DNA of 64,000 nucleotides, taken from NCBI GenBank assembly GCA_029964075.1, contig CM057148.1, positions 30,993,916 through 31,057,915 on the forward strand, read 5' to 3'. The stretch's first letter is position 1. Each line of letters begins with the position of its first letter. Below are positions 30,772 through 40,861 of this stretch, piece after piece. The translations under genes and the position numbers were made by a program. The notes under the pieces are model-generated. The model was not told the DNA's origin. It saw nothing but the letters and a program-made list of their open reading frames with translations, and did no database searches. This DNA is from Patiria pectinifera. Lineage: Eukaryota > Echinodermata > Asteroidea > Valvatida > Asterinidae.

Positions 30772-32273
30772 TGGCAACCCTCCTACTGGTTCCTGTGTGT
30801 AGCATTGGTAAACTTAGTTGGCGCTCGTGCAGTGAGTTTACCTGCAGCGACTTTGACGATGGACAGTTCAAAGGTCGTTTTTCGCACACAGCCACGCCTA
30901 CTGGAGAAACTCCCGGGCAAGCCAATTTGCCCACAGCCATTCGGGTAGTACGGCCGAACAACCGAACTAAACCTGCTACAAAATCCTCTGATTCAGCTGG
31001 AAGAGAGATGAACTGCAACGCGCCCTGCATCCCGCAAAAGGATGCCGATGCCGGTTCAAGTGCCGGGCAGCAACTTGCGGAACAATCGAATCCAACTGGA
31101 CAGCAAGACGACCAAGATGGTGAGGTCACGAGTGATCGTACCCCTTCTAGCGCCCCCGCCGGTCTCAGCGCCGGACGAGCCACATCTTGGGTCGGTGGCT
31201 ACACGACAGAGGAAATAGCTAAACTGCAGAGAGCAGATCCAGACCTGAGGATCATCATGGAGTTGATGACCAAATCACCTGAGAGACCAAGCAGAGACCA
31301 GATAGCACGTGAAAGTCCCGCCACTAGGAACTTGTGGTTGCTATGGCAACAGCTGGTGCTGAAAGACGGTGTTCTTTTCAAAAGATGGGTGGCTCCTGAC
31401 CAGACCCAATCTTACCTGCAACTTGTGATTCCTCAAGAACTGCAGAGTGCCGTTCTTAAAGCTGCACACGACGCCGTCACCTCTGCTCACCTCGGGGTGA
31501 AGAAAACTGCTCAGAAGATCAAATGCCAGTTTTACTGGTACAGGCTTAAGGAAACAGTTCGTGACTGGGTCCGCAAGTGTGCTTAGTGTGGTGCCCGCAA
31601 AAGGCCACACACAACCCCCAGAGCACACCTCGAGGATTATCGAGTCGGCGCACCGATGGACAGACTAGTCACGGATATCCTTGGTCCATTCCCTATCAGT
31701 GACAATGGGAACAAATACATCCTTTTAGTCGGTGACCAATTCACAAAGTGGATGGAGGCTTACCCGATTCCCGACCAAAAGGCAGAGACGGTGGCTCATA
31801 AAATCGTCTACGAATATATTTCCCGTTTTGGCCCACCCCTTGACATTCACTCCGACCAAGGCCGAACTTATGAGTCTCATCTCATGCAACAAGTTTGTAA
31901 GCTGTTGGAAATCCACAAGACTCGAACTTCCCCATACCATCCATCCGCCAATGGACAGGCGGAGAGATTCAATCAAGTTCTGGTTGACATGATCGCAGTG
32001 TATGTTGACAGTGACCAACGCAATTGGGACATCCACCTCCCACTTCTAACTTCAGCGTACAGAAGTTGCCAGCATGAATCTACAGGTTACTCGCCTAATA
32101 TGCTTATGTTAGGTCGAGAAACCCATCTACCAATTGCGCTTGTACTCGGTGGCCCCAACACAGAGGACCAACCTCCAGATGAATGCGAGTATGTTGCATC
32201 CGTGAGGAAACGGATGGAAACCGTCCATCATCTGGTTCGTCAACAAAAACCCCTGGGTTATCTCCCAAGCTAA
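30771..32273 (+). pseudogene. Gypsy integrase (premature stop and frameshift)
   Basis: Opens with ATG overlapping the previous TGA (TGATG). Residues up to about 140 are a low-complexity linker. GGYTTEEIAKLQRADPDL then leads into the H-H-C-C zinc domain (HDAVTSAHLG...FYWYRL...VRKC). TAG 31584-31586 falls between the two zinc cysteines, and the same frame continues. DDE core: TDILGPF (Asp), IHSDQGRTYES (Asp) and ANGQAERFNQ (Glu), spacing as in D,D-35-E. The frame ends at 32273. It would integrate cDNA; the stop makes this copy non-functional. Confidence 0.85.
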
Positions 32274-32671
32274 AACGAGCTAAATGGGCAGGCCCCTGCG
32301 TCATTCTCAGAACATTGAGTGATCTTTTGTTTGAAGTCCGGTTCAAGCAACGGGGAAGAACAAAAATTCTTCACCATGACCGACTTAAGCAGTATCTCAG
32401 TGACGAGGTCCCAAAATGGATGCTGGATCTTCGTAAAACTTTGATGGAGAAGGGTTCTCTTTCAAAGGATGATGCTGTCCCCCGCAGTAACGCCAGGAAA
32501 ACATCCAGCACCAAACGCGCTGACGCCCCGTCATCAGCCCCGCCTGCTACAGTATCTGGTTCCAGTCCACTGACTGTAGCGCCCTCAGCGACAGGAACTT
32601 CGCCCTTCATGTCAGAGAGGAGGAGTACCCGTTCTAAGAGAAGGCCAGAGAGACTTCAGGATTATTTCTAG
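32183..32671 (+). pseudogene. Gypsy integrase C-terminus in shifted frame
   Basis: Real homology starts near 32250: LSPKLKRAKWAGPCVILR...FEVRFKQRGRTKILHHDRLKQY is the GPY/F-type module that ends many gypsy integrases. It is one frame off from the core, so a frameshift lies near 32240-32270. The tail after about 32400 is Ser/Pro/Lys rich, ends RRPERLQDYF and has no chromodomain. Confidence 0.75.
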
Positions 32672-32989
32672 TCTCCCACCTCCATTTTCACGACGCTTAT
32701 TCATGGTCGATGAACTGCGCCGAGTAAATGAACTCAGTGTTTTTCCCTCCATCGTTATGGACACTGAACTTTTATTTTCGTCGTTTTAGATGAATATTTA
32801 CCTTCTTTTTGTTTTGATTATCTCTCATTTATCCGCATTTAAAGGAAATGTAACCGTTCGTTGTTTTCTTTATGTTCACTTTTAAGTTTTACATTTTTGC
32901 ATGTTTTTAGCGCTCCATTTATCTTTGATTTTCCTTTACTATTGTTATTGAGTAACTCCTTTTATTACAACGAGGACATTGTAAAAACT
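32672..32989 (+). other. Gypsy 3' untranslated stretch
   Basis: T-rich spacer between integrase and the polypurine tract. There is no envelope-like frame. Confidence 0.6.
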
Positions 32990-33001
32990 AGGGGGAGATA
33001 G
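32990..33001 (+). promoter_or_regulatory. Polypurine tract
   Basis: agggggagatag directly before the 3' LTR (TGTTGCG at 33002), the expected plus-strand primer site. Confidence 0.7.
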
Positions 33002-34067
33002 TGTTGCGTTCCCGCAAATTGTGTAGTTTATTTCTTTCCCAACCAATCCATTCCAATCCGTGCACAGCGTAATGCTTGCAGCGATCCTGTGTGCCCTCAC
33101 ACAGCGCGAAGCTTTACCACGAAATCTTAGACACACGCACAAGTGTGTAGCACATTGTACAGTACGCTATTGTATAGCGCGCAATGCATGTAGCACTCAC
33201 AGCTATTGAACATGTACCGCCATGGGACATGTACTTAGGACTAAGCCATTTTCCCTCCACCTTTCCCCGGAGTCGATGCGAATTCCCTCACACACCTTAC
33301 CTCGCATCCGACCCACATTGACCCCGAGCATTTAGCGAATGTGGCTCGCTAAAACCTACCCGTGTATTCACCCCTTAGTGACCCCGTACACCCCAGCGAG
33401 TGTGTCCCGCTAACCCACTGGCCGAGACCTACGGCAGCTAGAGGTCAGGTTACGTCCTTCATCTCATAGTTTTACTCCATAGCATTAGTGTGTAGATTCT
33501 TAGCTAGTCTAGAGACTAAGTCTTGTACACAAGCCTATGTACCGAGAAGTTATTCTCTTTCCCTTTTCCTTGAGGATCAGTTCCCCGTAACGCACCCACG
33601 AGTGATCCTACTTCGCCCGCTAACCACTGCTCTCGGACTTTCTTCCAGTAGATTGTCTAAGTCAATCGTGTACAAATCTCCCATAGAGAACTTTCCCCAT
33701 GCCTTTGTACACGTATGCATTATTCATAACTACCAGAATCCAATGCTCCCATTGGCTAAGACGCGCACCCAAAAGTGTATATAAAGCGCGCAGAAATAGC
33801 AGTTCTGGTCATTGTTGTACTGGGCTCTTCCCCAGTAGGTTCTTGAGCTGAGCCTCTGACCTTCACAGAGCTCCCGCATATGATGCATTAGATTGTTGAT
33901 CTGGGCTCTGACCCCGACAGAGTTCCTGACATGTACACGTATATATAGTGCGCCCTCTATTGACCTGAGATGTAAATAATCCAGAGTAAAGTACTAGTGT
34001 GTGTGTGTAAGATATTTGTATCTGACTCTTTATTTGATAATGTCTCTCACCGTAGAGAGACGTTACA
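33002..34067 (+). repeat. Gypsy 3' LTR, uninterrupted
   Basis: 1,066 bp, TG...CA. It shows the empty Helitron site (gaaca|tgtacc at 33208-33218). Followed by ATAT and the rest of YR2 RNase H. Confidence 0.9.
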
Positions 34068-34297
34068 ATATTATTAACAAGCAATCGTCGCGATGTGACA
34101 AACTTATGCAGCTAGTCCGTTCATTCGTCTGTCAGTGTCTTTGCCATAATATTTCTTTCAAGGCGGTCCATGTTCCCGGTCGATTCAATGTTATTGCTGA
34201 CTCTCTATCACGTTTCCAGATGGATCGTTTTCGACAGGCCGCGCCGAGTGCGGAATTGTCAATGACGCCTCTTCCCGTTTTCCATCTCAGTCAGTAA
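34068..34297 (+). pseudogene. YR2 RNase H, 3' part
   Basis: Resumes after the gypsy insertion: INKQSSRCDKLMQLVRSFVCQ...FKAVHVPGRFNVIADSLSRFQMDRFRQAAP. The last catalytic Asp is in VIADSLSRF. Aligns residue by residue with YR1 (INRQSARCPKIMKLVRMLVV...GIADALSRFQMTRFRQLAP). Stop TAA at 34295-34297. Intact as sequence but separated from its N-terminal half. Confidence 0.85.
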
Positions 34298-34680
34298 CCG
34301 ACACTTTTTATCGCCTTATTATCGACAAGTATCGGTCGGATTGAAAAGATTTCTAAATTTTCCTCACACCGATCTACCAATGTTTTACCAGAGACGTTTG
34401 GAGTCATTTGTGAATTTATGGTATATTTTTCATTACTGGGTCTATATAGTCTCTTCTACTATAGCAACTTATCAATCAGTTGTGGGCTATTTTCCAAAGT
34501 AAATAATTTCCAGACATTGCCTTACGACCGCAACTTTCAGGGCCCCTTACTGCAATTCCAAAATATCGGTCGTTAGCGTTTGGATGCGGTTAACACCTAT
34601 ACCTGTACAACAATTCCGCAGTGTCATTTTCCTGGAGTAACTGCATGGTCATGCCGAGAAAATTTCTATTTTAATTTTAT
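34298..34680 (+). pseudogene. YR2 tyrosine recombinase remnant
   Basis: Across frames, 34365-34500 encodes STN.FYQRRLESFVNLW and STIATYQSVVGYF, matching the N-terminal core-binding part of the YR1 recombinase (STHSVYQRAWEFF, ATIASYVSCI). The catalytic half, including the R-H-R-Y residues, is gone. Only about 380 bp remain of the ~940 expected. Confidence 0.65.
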
Positions 34681-34689
34681 CACTATGTA

Positions 34690-35236
34690 CAGATACAGTT
34701 TGGATCGTGGGTGATTCTATTATTCGCAGAGCTCAGACGAACATGGATTGCGAGGCACAAATACACTGGATGGGAAAAGGTGGGGCAGGGATAGGCAATT
34801 TTCTCCCACTGTTAAGCCGCCTTGATGCTTTGGCTCATGGCGTGGCTCCTACGGTCGTAATAGTGCACCTAGGTACTAATGACCTTGTTTCCATTGATAC
34901 TTTTTGTATGCGCCAGCGTATTAGGTTACTCATGGAAGAGTTCAGGACTCGTTATCCATCTGTCTGCCTGGTTTGGTCCGATATTCTACCAAGGCTCTTT
35001 TATTACGGCGCACAGTCCAATGCCAGTATCAATTAAAAAACGACTCACATTGAATAAATGGGCCAGGGCTATGGCTTACAGATTGAATGCGTACATTTTG
35101 CATCATCCTCAGTTTGAGTCATGGCCTTCTCAGCTTTTCCACTTTGATGGAGTTCATTTGTCCCCGGAAGGTACTCGGTTATTTAGGGACAACCTGCAGT
35201 CTTGCATTAATGGTCTTTTGCGTAGTTTTTATTATT
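34690..35236 (+). pseudogene. YR2 SGNH hydrolase (one frameshift)
   Basis: SGNH/GDSL-type esterase domain. Block I WIVGDSIIRR (Ser nucleophile), the Gly block GKGGAGIGNF, block III HLGTND (Asn), then, after a frameshift near 35015-35040, KWARAMAYRLNAYILHHPQ and block V FDGVHLSPEG (Asp and His). All catalytic residues are visible. There is no ATG upstream of block I in this frame, and the stretch just before it reads 'ttatcactatgtacag', like a 3' splice site, so fusion to the upstream recombinase by splicing is possible. Hydrolase ORFs are known from some Ngaro and CR1 retroelements. Substrate unknown. Confidence 0.8.
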
Positions 35237-35251
35237 AAAAATGACTACACG

Positions 35252-35403
35252 TACATTTTCATTTCCCTGGACTGCTCGCTTTGGGGTGGCTGTCCTTCGT
35301 CCCTTGGGCCGCGCCCTAGTGCGCGGGTGGCGCCGACTATGGTCGTGGGACAGGATTCGGAAAGCCATATTCCAGGGTCGCTGAGCCTGTCCAGTGAAAT
35401 GTG
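35252..35403. repeat. GC-rich inverted repeat after YR2 SGNH
   Basis: Outer arms cattttcatttccctggact and the reverse complement of cctgtccagtgaaatgtgt pair over about 20 bp with two mismatches. The interior is GC-rich (gggccgcgccc, gcgcgggtggcgcc) with further pairing. YR4 has a similar inverted repeat at 52693-52835. Confidence 0.6.
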
Positions 35404-35454
35404 TTGACATTGATTTTTAATCGTTTAATTCCAAACCTTGACAACAATAACCCA

Positions 35455-35730
35455 GCCTGTGCCGGCTTGGGTTTGCTTCCACGAAGTCGGTTCCGACCGC
35501 GAAGCATTCCAGTTATTTATGCCAGCGAACTTTGTGTTTCAATTAAGGAAATTACTTTAACAGTTTTCACAAGTGTCGTATCAATTTCGGAGCAATTTAG
35601 AAGGGGCGTGGATATACCACAGGTGGTTTTCGAAGTGGGGGACCGTTATTACCCCAGGTACGGTTTAAAGCGGATCCGGAGTGGGGGCCCGGTTATGTAC
35701 CCCAGGTTCGGTGGGCCCGATCAACCCAAT
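35455..35730. repeat. YR2 3' hairpin modules
   Basis: Palindromic modules cccagcctgtgccggcttggg (35450s), gcttccacgaagtcggttcc followed by gaccgcgaagc, and two copies of a ~30-nt unit (gtgggggaccgttattaccc at 35635, gtgggggcccggttatgtac at 35681). Same design as other module arrays in the window. Confidence 0.5.
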
Positions 35731-35939
35731 GGTTTGTAAGAGTCAGTTTGCCCAAAGGATTTCAGCAATGAAAGACTGGTATCTGGCCGTCTATTTATGT
35801 TGGTGGTGCGTATGGTAAAACGGAAAACAAAACATGCTTTGATTTGGCATGAAGATTTAATAAACACATTTAGGCTGCGGCAAATCCAATATATTGGTTA
35901 ATGATGTTTTGATTGTACATGTATTCGTGTCTGAGTGTA
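35731..35939. other. Spacer, no gene
   Basis: Non-coding sequence between the YR2 modules and the next AT array. Confidence 0.5.
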
Positions 35940-36150
35940 ATGAATTATTTAATAAAAAATGAATTATATAATAAATAATGCATAATATAATAAATAATGC
36001 ATGATATAATAAATAATGCATTATATAATAAATAATGCATTATATAATAAATAATTAAAGTGCGCAAAAAATTATGTATAAAAAATAAGTTACCAAATAA
36101 ATTATATAATAAATAATTAAAGCGTGCCAAAAATTATATATAAATAATGA
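35940..36150 (+). repeat. AT-rich palindromic array before YR3
   Basis: Units of attatataataaataatgc, with later longer units containing 'aaagtgcgcaaaaaattatg'. The first unit type is that of 2116-2368, the second that of 50915-51450. Confidence 0.7.
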
Positions 36151-36800
36151 GGTGCCAAATTAATCGATTTGAGGCAAATGTAATTGGAGCTTCAAATAAT
36201 TTATCACCGCTGGACCGTTGACAGGGCTGGTTGGAAGGTTAGCCATTCCAGAACACTCCCCTTGTGGCCACAATGATTTAAGTGCATGAACTAGTTCACT
36301 TTTATTGAACTGGTTACTGAAAGTTCGAGCACACGGTCACTTTTGCTTGAGCAGCCGCGCGGTTAGGTCTTTCAAGGAAGTTTTGTCTTGCTGAAAAAAT
36401 TTCCAGTTGATATTTTTGTTGGGCAAGCTGCCTCTTGGCCGGTCACGATAGGGTGAAGTGAAGGCGGCGACAGCCTCGATCGTCCGCCCGGCAGGTTCCA
36501 ATCCCAGCCACCGGTTGACGTGGGAGTCATCAGGTGGGACACGGGAAACGACGCGTAGTCGACTGACGCTGCAAGTTCCGCGGTCCCTTTGTATACCGTG
36601 GGACTGGGGAGCGGCATCCTGCTAGCTGCGCCATTCACCATGCTTCGGTCGGCCTGGAGGGAACTCGTCTGTATGACGACTTTGGTGTTGCGGTAAGTCC
36701 ATTTATGTCGAACTTACTCCTGAATTAGTGGGTTACAAGTTCCCATTGCTCGTAACTTCGGCTTCTACATAGCTGATTCAACTGCTTCTTTCCTCTTTTG
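36151..36800 (+). other. YR3 leader region
   Basis: Start aatcgatttgaggca...gcttcaaa resembles the YR1 leader. The rest is not matched, and a minus-strand 89-aa frame here has no motif. Confidence 0.4.
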
Positions 36801-37190
36801 CCATTGATGCCACTTTAACTAGTGTTTGTGATGAAAAGTCTTCCTTAATTTGCAGAAAATAATTTGGCAAAGGGGGTGTGTAGGGTTCGGCGCACTTTTG
36901 CAGTCACTTCATTTTCATGGTTCGAGTTTACTGATGATTCTTTGAGTATTACTGTTTTACTTTGAGTCGCCGGCTTGGCTGATTTGTCCTCATTATAAGC
37001 AAACTCCCCGTTTAACATCAATCGAGTAGTTGACATCTGCCTTTCTAATTTTTTGCTTCGGTTTATTTGTGGCGACACCCTTTTCGCATGCTCGTCATTT
37101 GCCGTCCCGCTCTGGGGCAAACATCGATGCCGAAACTTGGTTAACACTGTACGGGGCACCCGTCTTTACAACAGCCTATTTTTCGTCCCA
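36801..37190 (+). pseudogene. YR3 gag remnant
   Basis: Fragments across frames match YR1 gag: TLTSVCDE, ESPAWLICPH (YR1 ESPAWQIRPH), LTSIE, TSAFLIF, then after a deletion LPSRSGANIDAETWLTLYGAP (YR1 MPARSWASIDAELLLTLVGAP). Several stops. Zinc fingers absent. Confidence 0.65.
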
Positions 37191-37254
37191 GCAGAGCGCG
37201 ATCGTTCTAATTCGATTGCTCCAATTGTCTGCGTGTTTTTCCATTACCTTAGTT

Positions 37255-37820
37255 ACAATGTACACACGGTTTGAAGGAAGGTTTTTATATGATTTTCAAC
37301 TAGATTTTTCCGGACCAAGGGTTAGTTCTTCTGCGCGTATTTCTCAGTCTGCTCGTGAGCATCCAGCCATTTTACATTGCAACATCCATTGTGAGATTGA
37401 CTTGGGTCGTGTGGCCGGTCCGCTTTGTCTGAGCCCTTCCCAATTTCACGTTGTTCACCGGTGGGTCTGGTACAGGTACCTACACAACTGATTTCGGTTG
37501 ATTCTTAATTTGTCCCCCATACCACTAGTTCAGTGAACGGCTTCGTTGACCCATCTATCACTGCCGTCATTTACACGAGTTTGATGATGCATAACTCGGA
37601 TTTCTAGTTTCGATAAGCTAGGATGCACTTTACTACGGTCGAATTTGACATAGCTTTTCGCCTTTTACCTGTTTATCCGGATGATTTTGATTTGCTGGGG
37701 TTTTTATGGCCATTTGTATTACGATAAATGTATGCCCATGGTATGCGCTATTTTATGTGTCATGTTTGAACGGTTTAGTACTTTCCTTGAGTACTCTTGA
37801 CCTCGCAAGGTTGCTACTCT
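37255..37820 (+). pseudogene. YR3 reverse transcriptase remnant
   Basis: DFSGPRVSSSARISQSA and EIDLGRVAGPL match the start of YR1/YR2 RT. Further on, DIAFRLLPVYPDDFDLLGF (YR2 SAFRLLPVAPSDYELLGF) and KCMPMV...CHVVF-like residues appear across frames. The YLDD segment is deleted. Confidence 0.7.
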
Positions 37821-37829
37821 CAAAAACAT

Positions 37830-38200
37830 TTTGGAGTTTTTCTGTAATTTCTCTGGCATGGGTGCTAGTCGCTCTAATGAGTGCGCCCGTTCCCTTCAAT
37901 CTTTCAAGTGGTTTTGGAGCGCATTCGCCCCCACGTTACGGAGAAAAAATCGGGACAACGAACCTTACTTTTTGGGGTTTAGCATTTTCCATAGTTTCGC
38001 AGCAGTTACTATTTGCAAAACAGTCAACATTAGCACCAGTACAGTTACAAAGAACCACGTGTTTTTCGAAATTTCTCACGAAAACACCAAATGGTCAGCA
38101 CAAGGTGAAGTTCCTTTCTATCGCTTGTATGGAGTTGTTTCCATTTGTGCTTGCATGGAAACATTGAACAGGGATTTTTTGACCAAGGTGTTGTAGCTCC
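37830..38200 (+). pseudogene. YR3 RT C-terminus and RNase H scraps
   Basis: GTTNLTFWGLAFSI near 37955 matches the YR1 RT segment TNRITFLGLSID. SIACMELFPFVLA near 38125 matches the RNase H Glu motif (YR1 VAFLELFPNVLA). The first and last Asp motifs are missing. Confidence 0.55.
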
Positions 38201-38319
38201 ATGGTTTGATCATCAATAGACTTTCGTCAAAGCTTCTTCAGTTTCCGAAACGCCATTGCCCCGGCCCCTCGCACAAGCCTTTAAATTGGAGGGCTTGACA
38301 ATCTTTTCAGTTCCGTGCA

Positions 38320-39020
38320 CGCCAGGAATTTGATGCCGAGCGTTGTCCCTCCATGCTGCAGCTTGTTAAGTTAATTTTATTGTCGGTATCTAGTTATGCC
38401 CCTGCTTCGATTACTTCTTACCTATCGGATTTTTCTTCAAATGTATAGTAGCTGAGTTTTCCTCATAAAAGTAACAAAGCAGTTTGTAGTAAAACGATGA
38501 TAGACGACGCTCCATCACTTTGGTATCTTATGCCGCATTGTGTCGGTATATAGAGGCCGTTTTATACACGAATCACTTTGATGCTCGCGTTTATATCGAG
38601 TTGCCTTTTTTGTTGCATTTTACGGGTTTATTTGCATTTTACTGCCCTGGTCCTGCAGTTCGCCTTCCCCGCTATGTCACTCCGTTGTCACTGTTGTGAT
38701 TGTTACGCCATTTAGGTTTGAACTAGAGCTGTGTATTTCAAAAACTGACCAGTTTGTGGTTACGTTGTTTCCTTCCCAGCCTTGCAAACTCGTCATGCCA
38801 TGCCATGCTTTGCCATGCAGTACAGGTGGCTTTAACATTGCTGGTTCCACATTACCACTTGCTTCACATATTGTCTCATTTCGATGGGAGCGCGGTCACA
38901 CACGTCTTCAGTTTGCAGTCATTCGTCGTGCCCTTGAGTTTGCCGGCCGGGCCACACAATGACAGGTTTATCACATTTAGGCTATTTCGTATTTATTTAC
39001 CGTCGTTACACTCGTATTTC
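38320..39020 (+). pseudogene. YR3 tyrosine recombinase remnant
   Basis: PSMLQLVKLI...SYAPASITSYLS near 38350, LRHLGLN-like and ISKTDQF near 38745, HILSHFDGSAVTHVFSLQSF near 38870-38910 and DRFITFRLF near 38970 match YR1 (PSLHQLVQFI, SPATIASYVS, FSKTDQYG, HFLSHFDGTPMTRSQFTAIL, SRFTSHSFR). The sequence switches between frames, and the Arg-His motif is altered. Confidence 0.65.
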
Positions 39021-39796
39021 GCCCAGTATTTTCAAACAAGATCTATATCCCCAGTATTAATGGAGTTTTCAACTTTTCCTTTTCTGTTTTCATGAGATTC
39101 GCCACCTGACAGGCCGATTGGAGAAGTTGGCGCATGGAGCAATGTAGGCCTAGGTGTAAAAAGAATCTCCATGGTTGGAGCATGGAGACGCTTTCTTGAA
39201 CTGGTTTTGCGCGGGTGGCGGGGTGATCGCCCTTGGGAGCCGGAGAGAGCCTCCGTTGCAACAGCTGGCACACATTGAATGTTTTTATGGATGCATGGTC
39301 TGCGGATTCGTCATTGCCTGCCTTCATGGTGCAGTGTTACAGGTCGGCTCCATTGACTTCGGCTTTGTAAACACAAGCAACCCGGGAAACTCACGGCTGG
39401 CTAGCGTATCTATGACAACAGGCAAGACCGCACGGTGACACTTTCCTATTTCATTATTTCCTTTTCCGAAATTCTGCAAAGCATCACCTACATAACCGTG
39501 TATCGACATACGCTTGTAGGCAATCCGCCGTTAGACTTTCGCTCATTACGCATTTATTTCCCTGCTCTGAATGCATATAAGGAGTCATTAATTTTTTGGC
39601 TGCCTCCAATTCGTCGTTCGAGTCTATGATCAGACAGATTTTAATTTTAACAATGTTAATACCGGAGTCTTATATAGCCAGGTATCTACCTACATTAAGG
39701 TATACTCAAGGCGCTGGACATTATGTCAGTTTTTAGAAACACCGGGAAAAAAAACCTTCTCTTAGTAACCGAGTCTTAGGTGTTACTGGTTTCTTT
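39021..39796. other. Unassigned sequence after YR3
   Basis: No domain recognised. Gatggttggagcatggag near 39170 is partly repeated. It may hold a decayed SGNH hydrolase, but I see no GDS, GxND or DxxH block. Confidence 0.35.
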
Positions 39797-39835
39797 CATT
39801 AGGAACACACTCTCGTAAAAAGTGGTCCGGGTCCC
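39797..39835 (+). repeat. SINE-associated 39-bp match
   Basis: cattaggaacacactctcgt followed by aaaaagtggtccgggtccc is identical to the reverse complement of 49178-49216, which adjoins the tRNA-derived SINE. Probably the tail of another copy of that SINE. Confidence 0.6.
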
Positions 39836-40860
39836 TTTCTTTAACTTTTTCTTTACAAGTACTGGATGTGGTTTCGTGTTGATAAACAAAGGGCAGATAA
39901 GGTTATTAACGCTTCATTGGATCACAGCTGGTGCAACAAGTTGACCGCTGGGCAGATTAGTGCAGTCATCCCGTACGTGTTAGTTTCCACACAGCTGATT
40001 GGTTGAATCACGACTCGGGTCACTGCGCCAAAGAGCGGTGACTTGATTATACACATGTATACATGTATAGCGCAGTTTCCTAGCATTATTCCTATGATTA
40101 AATACTTCTGTAATTGGTTCATGATTTTTGTACCATAAAGCTTGGCATCATTAAACGTTTCGGACATTACTAGAACGCTTACAAAATATGGAGATAGAAA
40201 GGTCTGTTGACGAAAACACGTGACACGGTGTCGCGGTGTCAAATCATGATGAAACCATAGAACACTCACATATAGGCATATACTTGATCTATTCCTTCCT
40301 CCATGTTTGAATCTACGATCACATAAAAAAATAACTGAGAGTGAAACATGGATGAAGACAGAGGAAGGAAAACAGACTGTCTGCGTGCTTTTGCTTTCAA
40401 CTTTCACCTTGAAGAATGTTTCTTTTATTTCCCATCTTTCAAGTAAAAATATGAGACATCGAATAAAGACCTCATCCACTTTTTAGTTCATAATGTTGCT
40501 TCACAAATTCAGAAAAATGTATTTTGCGACCCGACTAAAATCCTCCCAACATTACCGTCGATAACGTTGGGACCGGGACCAATGCTCTCAACAGAAAGGA
40601 TATAAAAAATAGAAAAGGTTGGCTGAGAGTTTAGGTTTTTTTTGTTAAGCCTATAATTCGCCTTAATAAGAAACAGACAAGAAACAAAATCACGGACATT
40701 GAAGTATGATGTCCATTCATACTAATGACTGAAGATTATGAAATTTCATACCACTATCACTTTCAATTGACGGAAACAGAATACAAAGCTATAACCAAAA
40801 AGTAATTCTTATACTATATGTCAACATGGCCTACAGCTATTTTCACTCAGAGTGACCTCA
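39836..40860. other. No gene
   Basis: Non-coding. The longest frame (185 aa, minus strand, 39922-40479) has no domain and an unusual composition; I reject it. Confidence 0.5.
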
Positions 40861-40861
40861 A

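Larger units (their letters stand above)
19117..34067 (+). mobile_element. Ty3/gypsy LTR retrotransposon, 5' LTR split by Helitrons
   Basis: LTRs begin TGTTGCGTTCCCGC and end GAGACGTTACA. Length without the Helitrons is about 8.25 kb. Order: LTR, primer site, gag, protease-RT-RNase H, integrase, polypurine tract, LTR. This domain order with integrase after RNase H is that of Ty3/gypsy (Metaviridae). The LTRs differ by about 1% by eye, so insertion was fairly recent. Pol carries several disabling changes. No envelope gene is seen between integrase and the 3' LTR. Confidence 0.9.
16065..35730 (+). mobile_element. YR2: YR retrotransposon with SGNH hydrolase, split by a gypsy element
   Basis: Gag (16517-17693), RT-RNase H (17747-19116 continuing at 34068-34297), recombinase remnant (34298-34680), SGNH hydrolase (34690-35236), GC-rich inverted repeat (35252-35403) and hairpin modules (35455-35713). 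The left part, with the first module at 9074, is separated by the gag-only LTR element. Removing the gypsy insertion joins the RNase H codons exactly (...VVH + IINKQSS..., compare YR1 VVHIINRQSA). RT is intact and the recombinase core is lost. Confidence 0.8.
36151..39020 (+). mobile_element. YR3: heavily decayed YR retrotransposon
   Basis: Leader (36151-36800, start related to YR1), gag remnant, RT remnant, RNase H scraps and recombinase remnant in the canonical order, all with deletions and frame breaks. The overall span is about 2.9 kb where YR1 without its insertion has about 4 kb. No intact ORF. Confidence 0.7.

Noticed and set aside
30771-31180. Separate gene upstream of integrase starting at the ATG that overlaps the pol stop
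   Set aside because: Its N-terminal part is low complexity and runs without a break into the integrase zinc domain; a frameshifted pol explains it.
34001-34067. Start of RNase H before 34068
   Set aside because: Open frame continues backwards into the gypsy LTR by chance; homology begins only at the insertion junction.
39922-40479. 185-aa minus-strand frame
   Set aside because: No recognisable domain, unusual composition, lies in non-coding sequence between element remnants.
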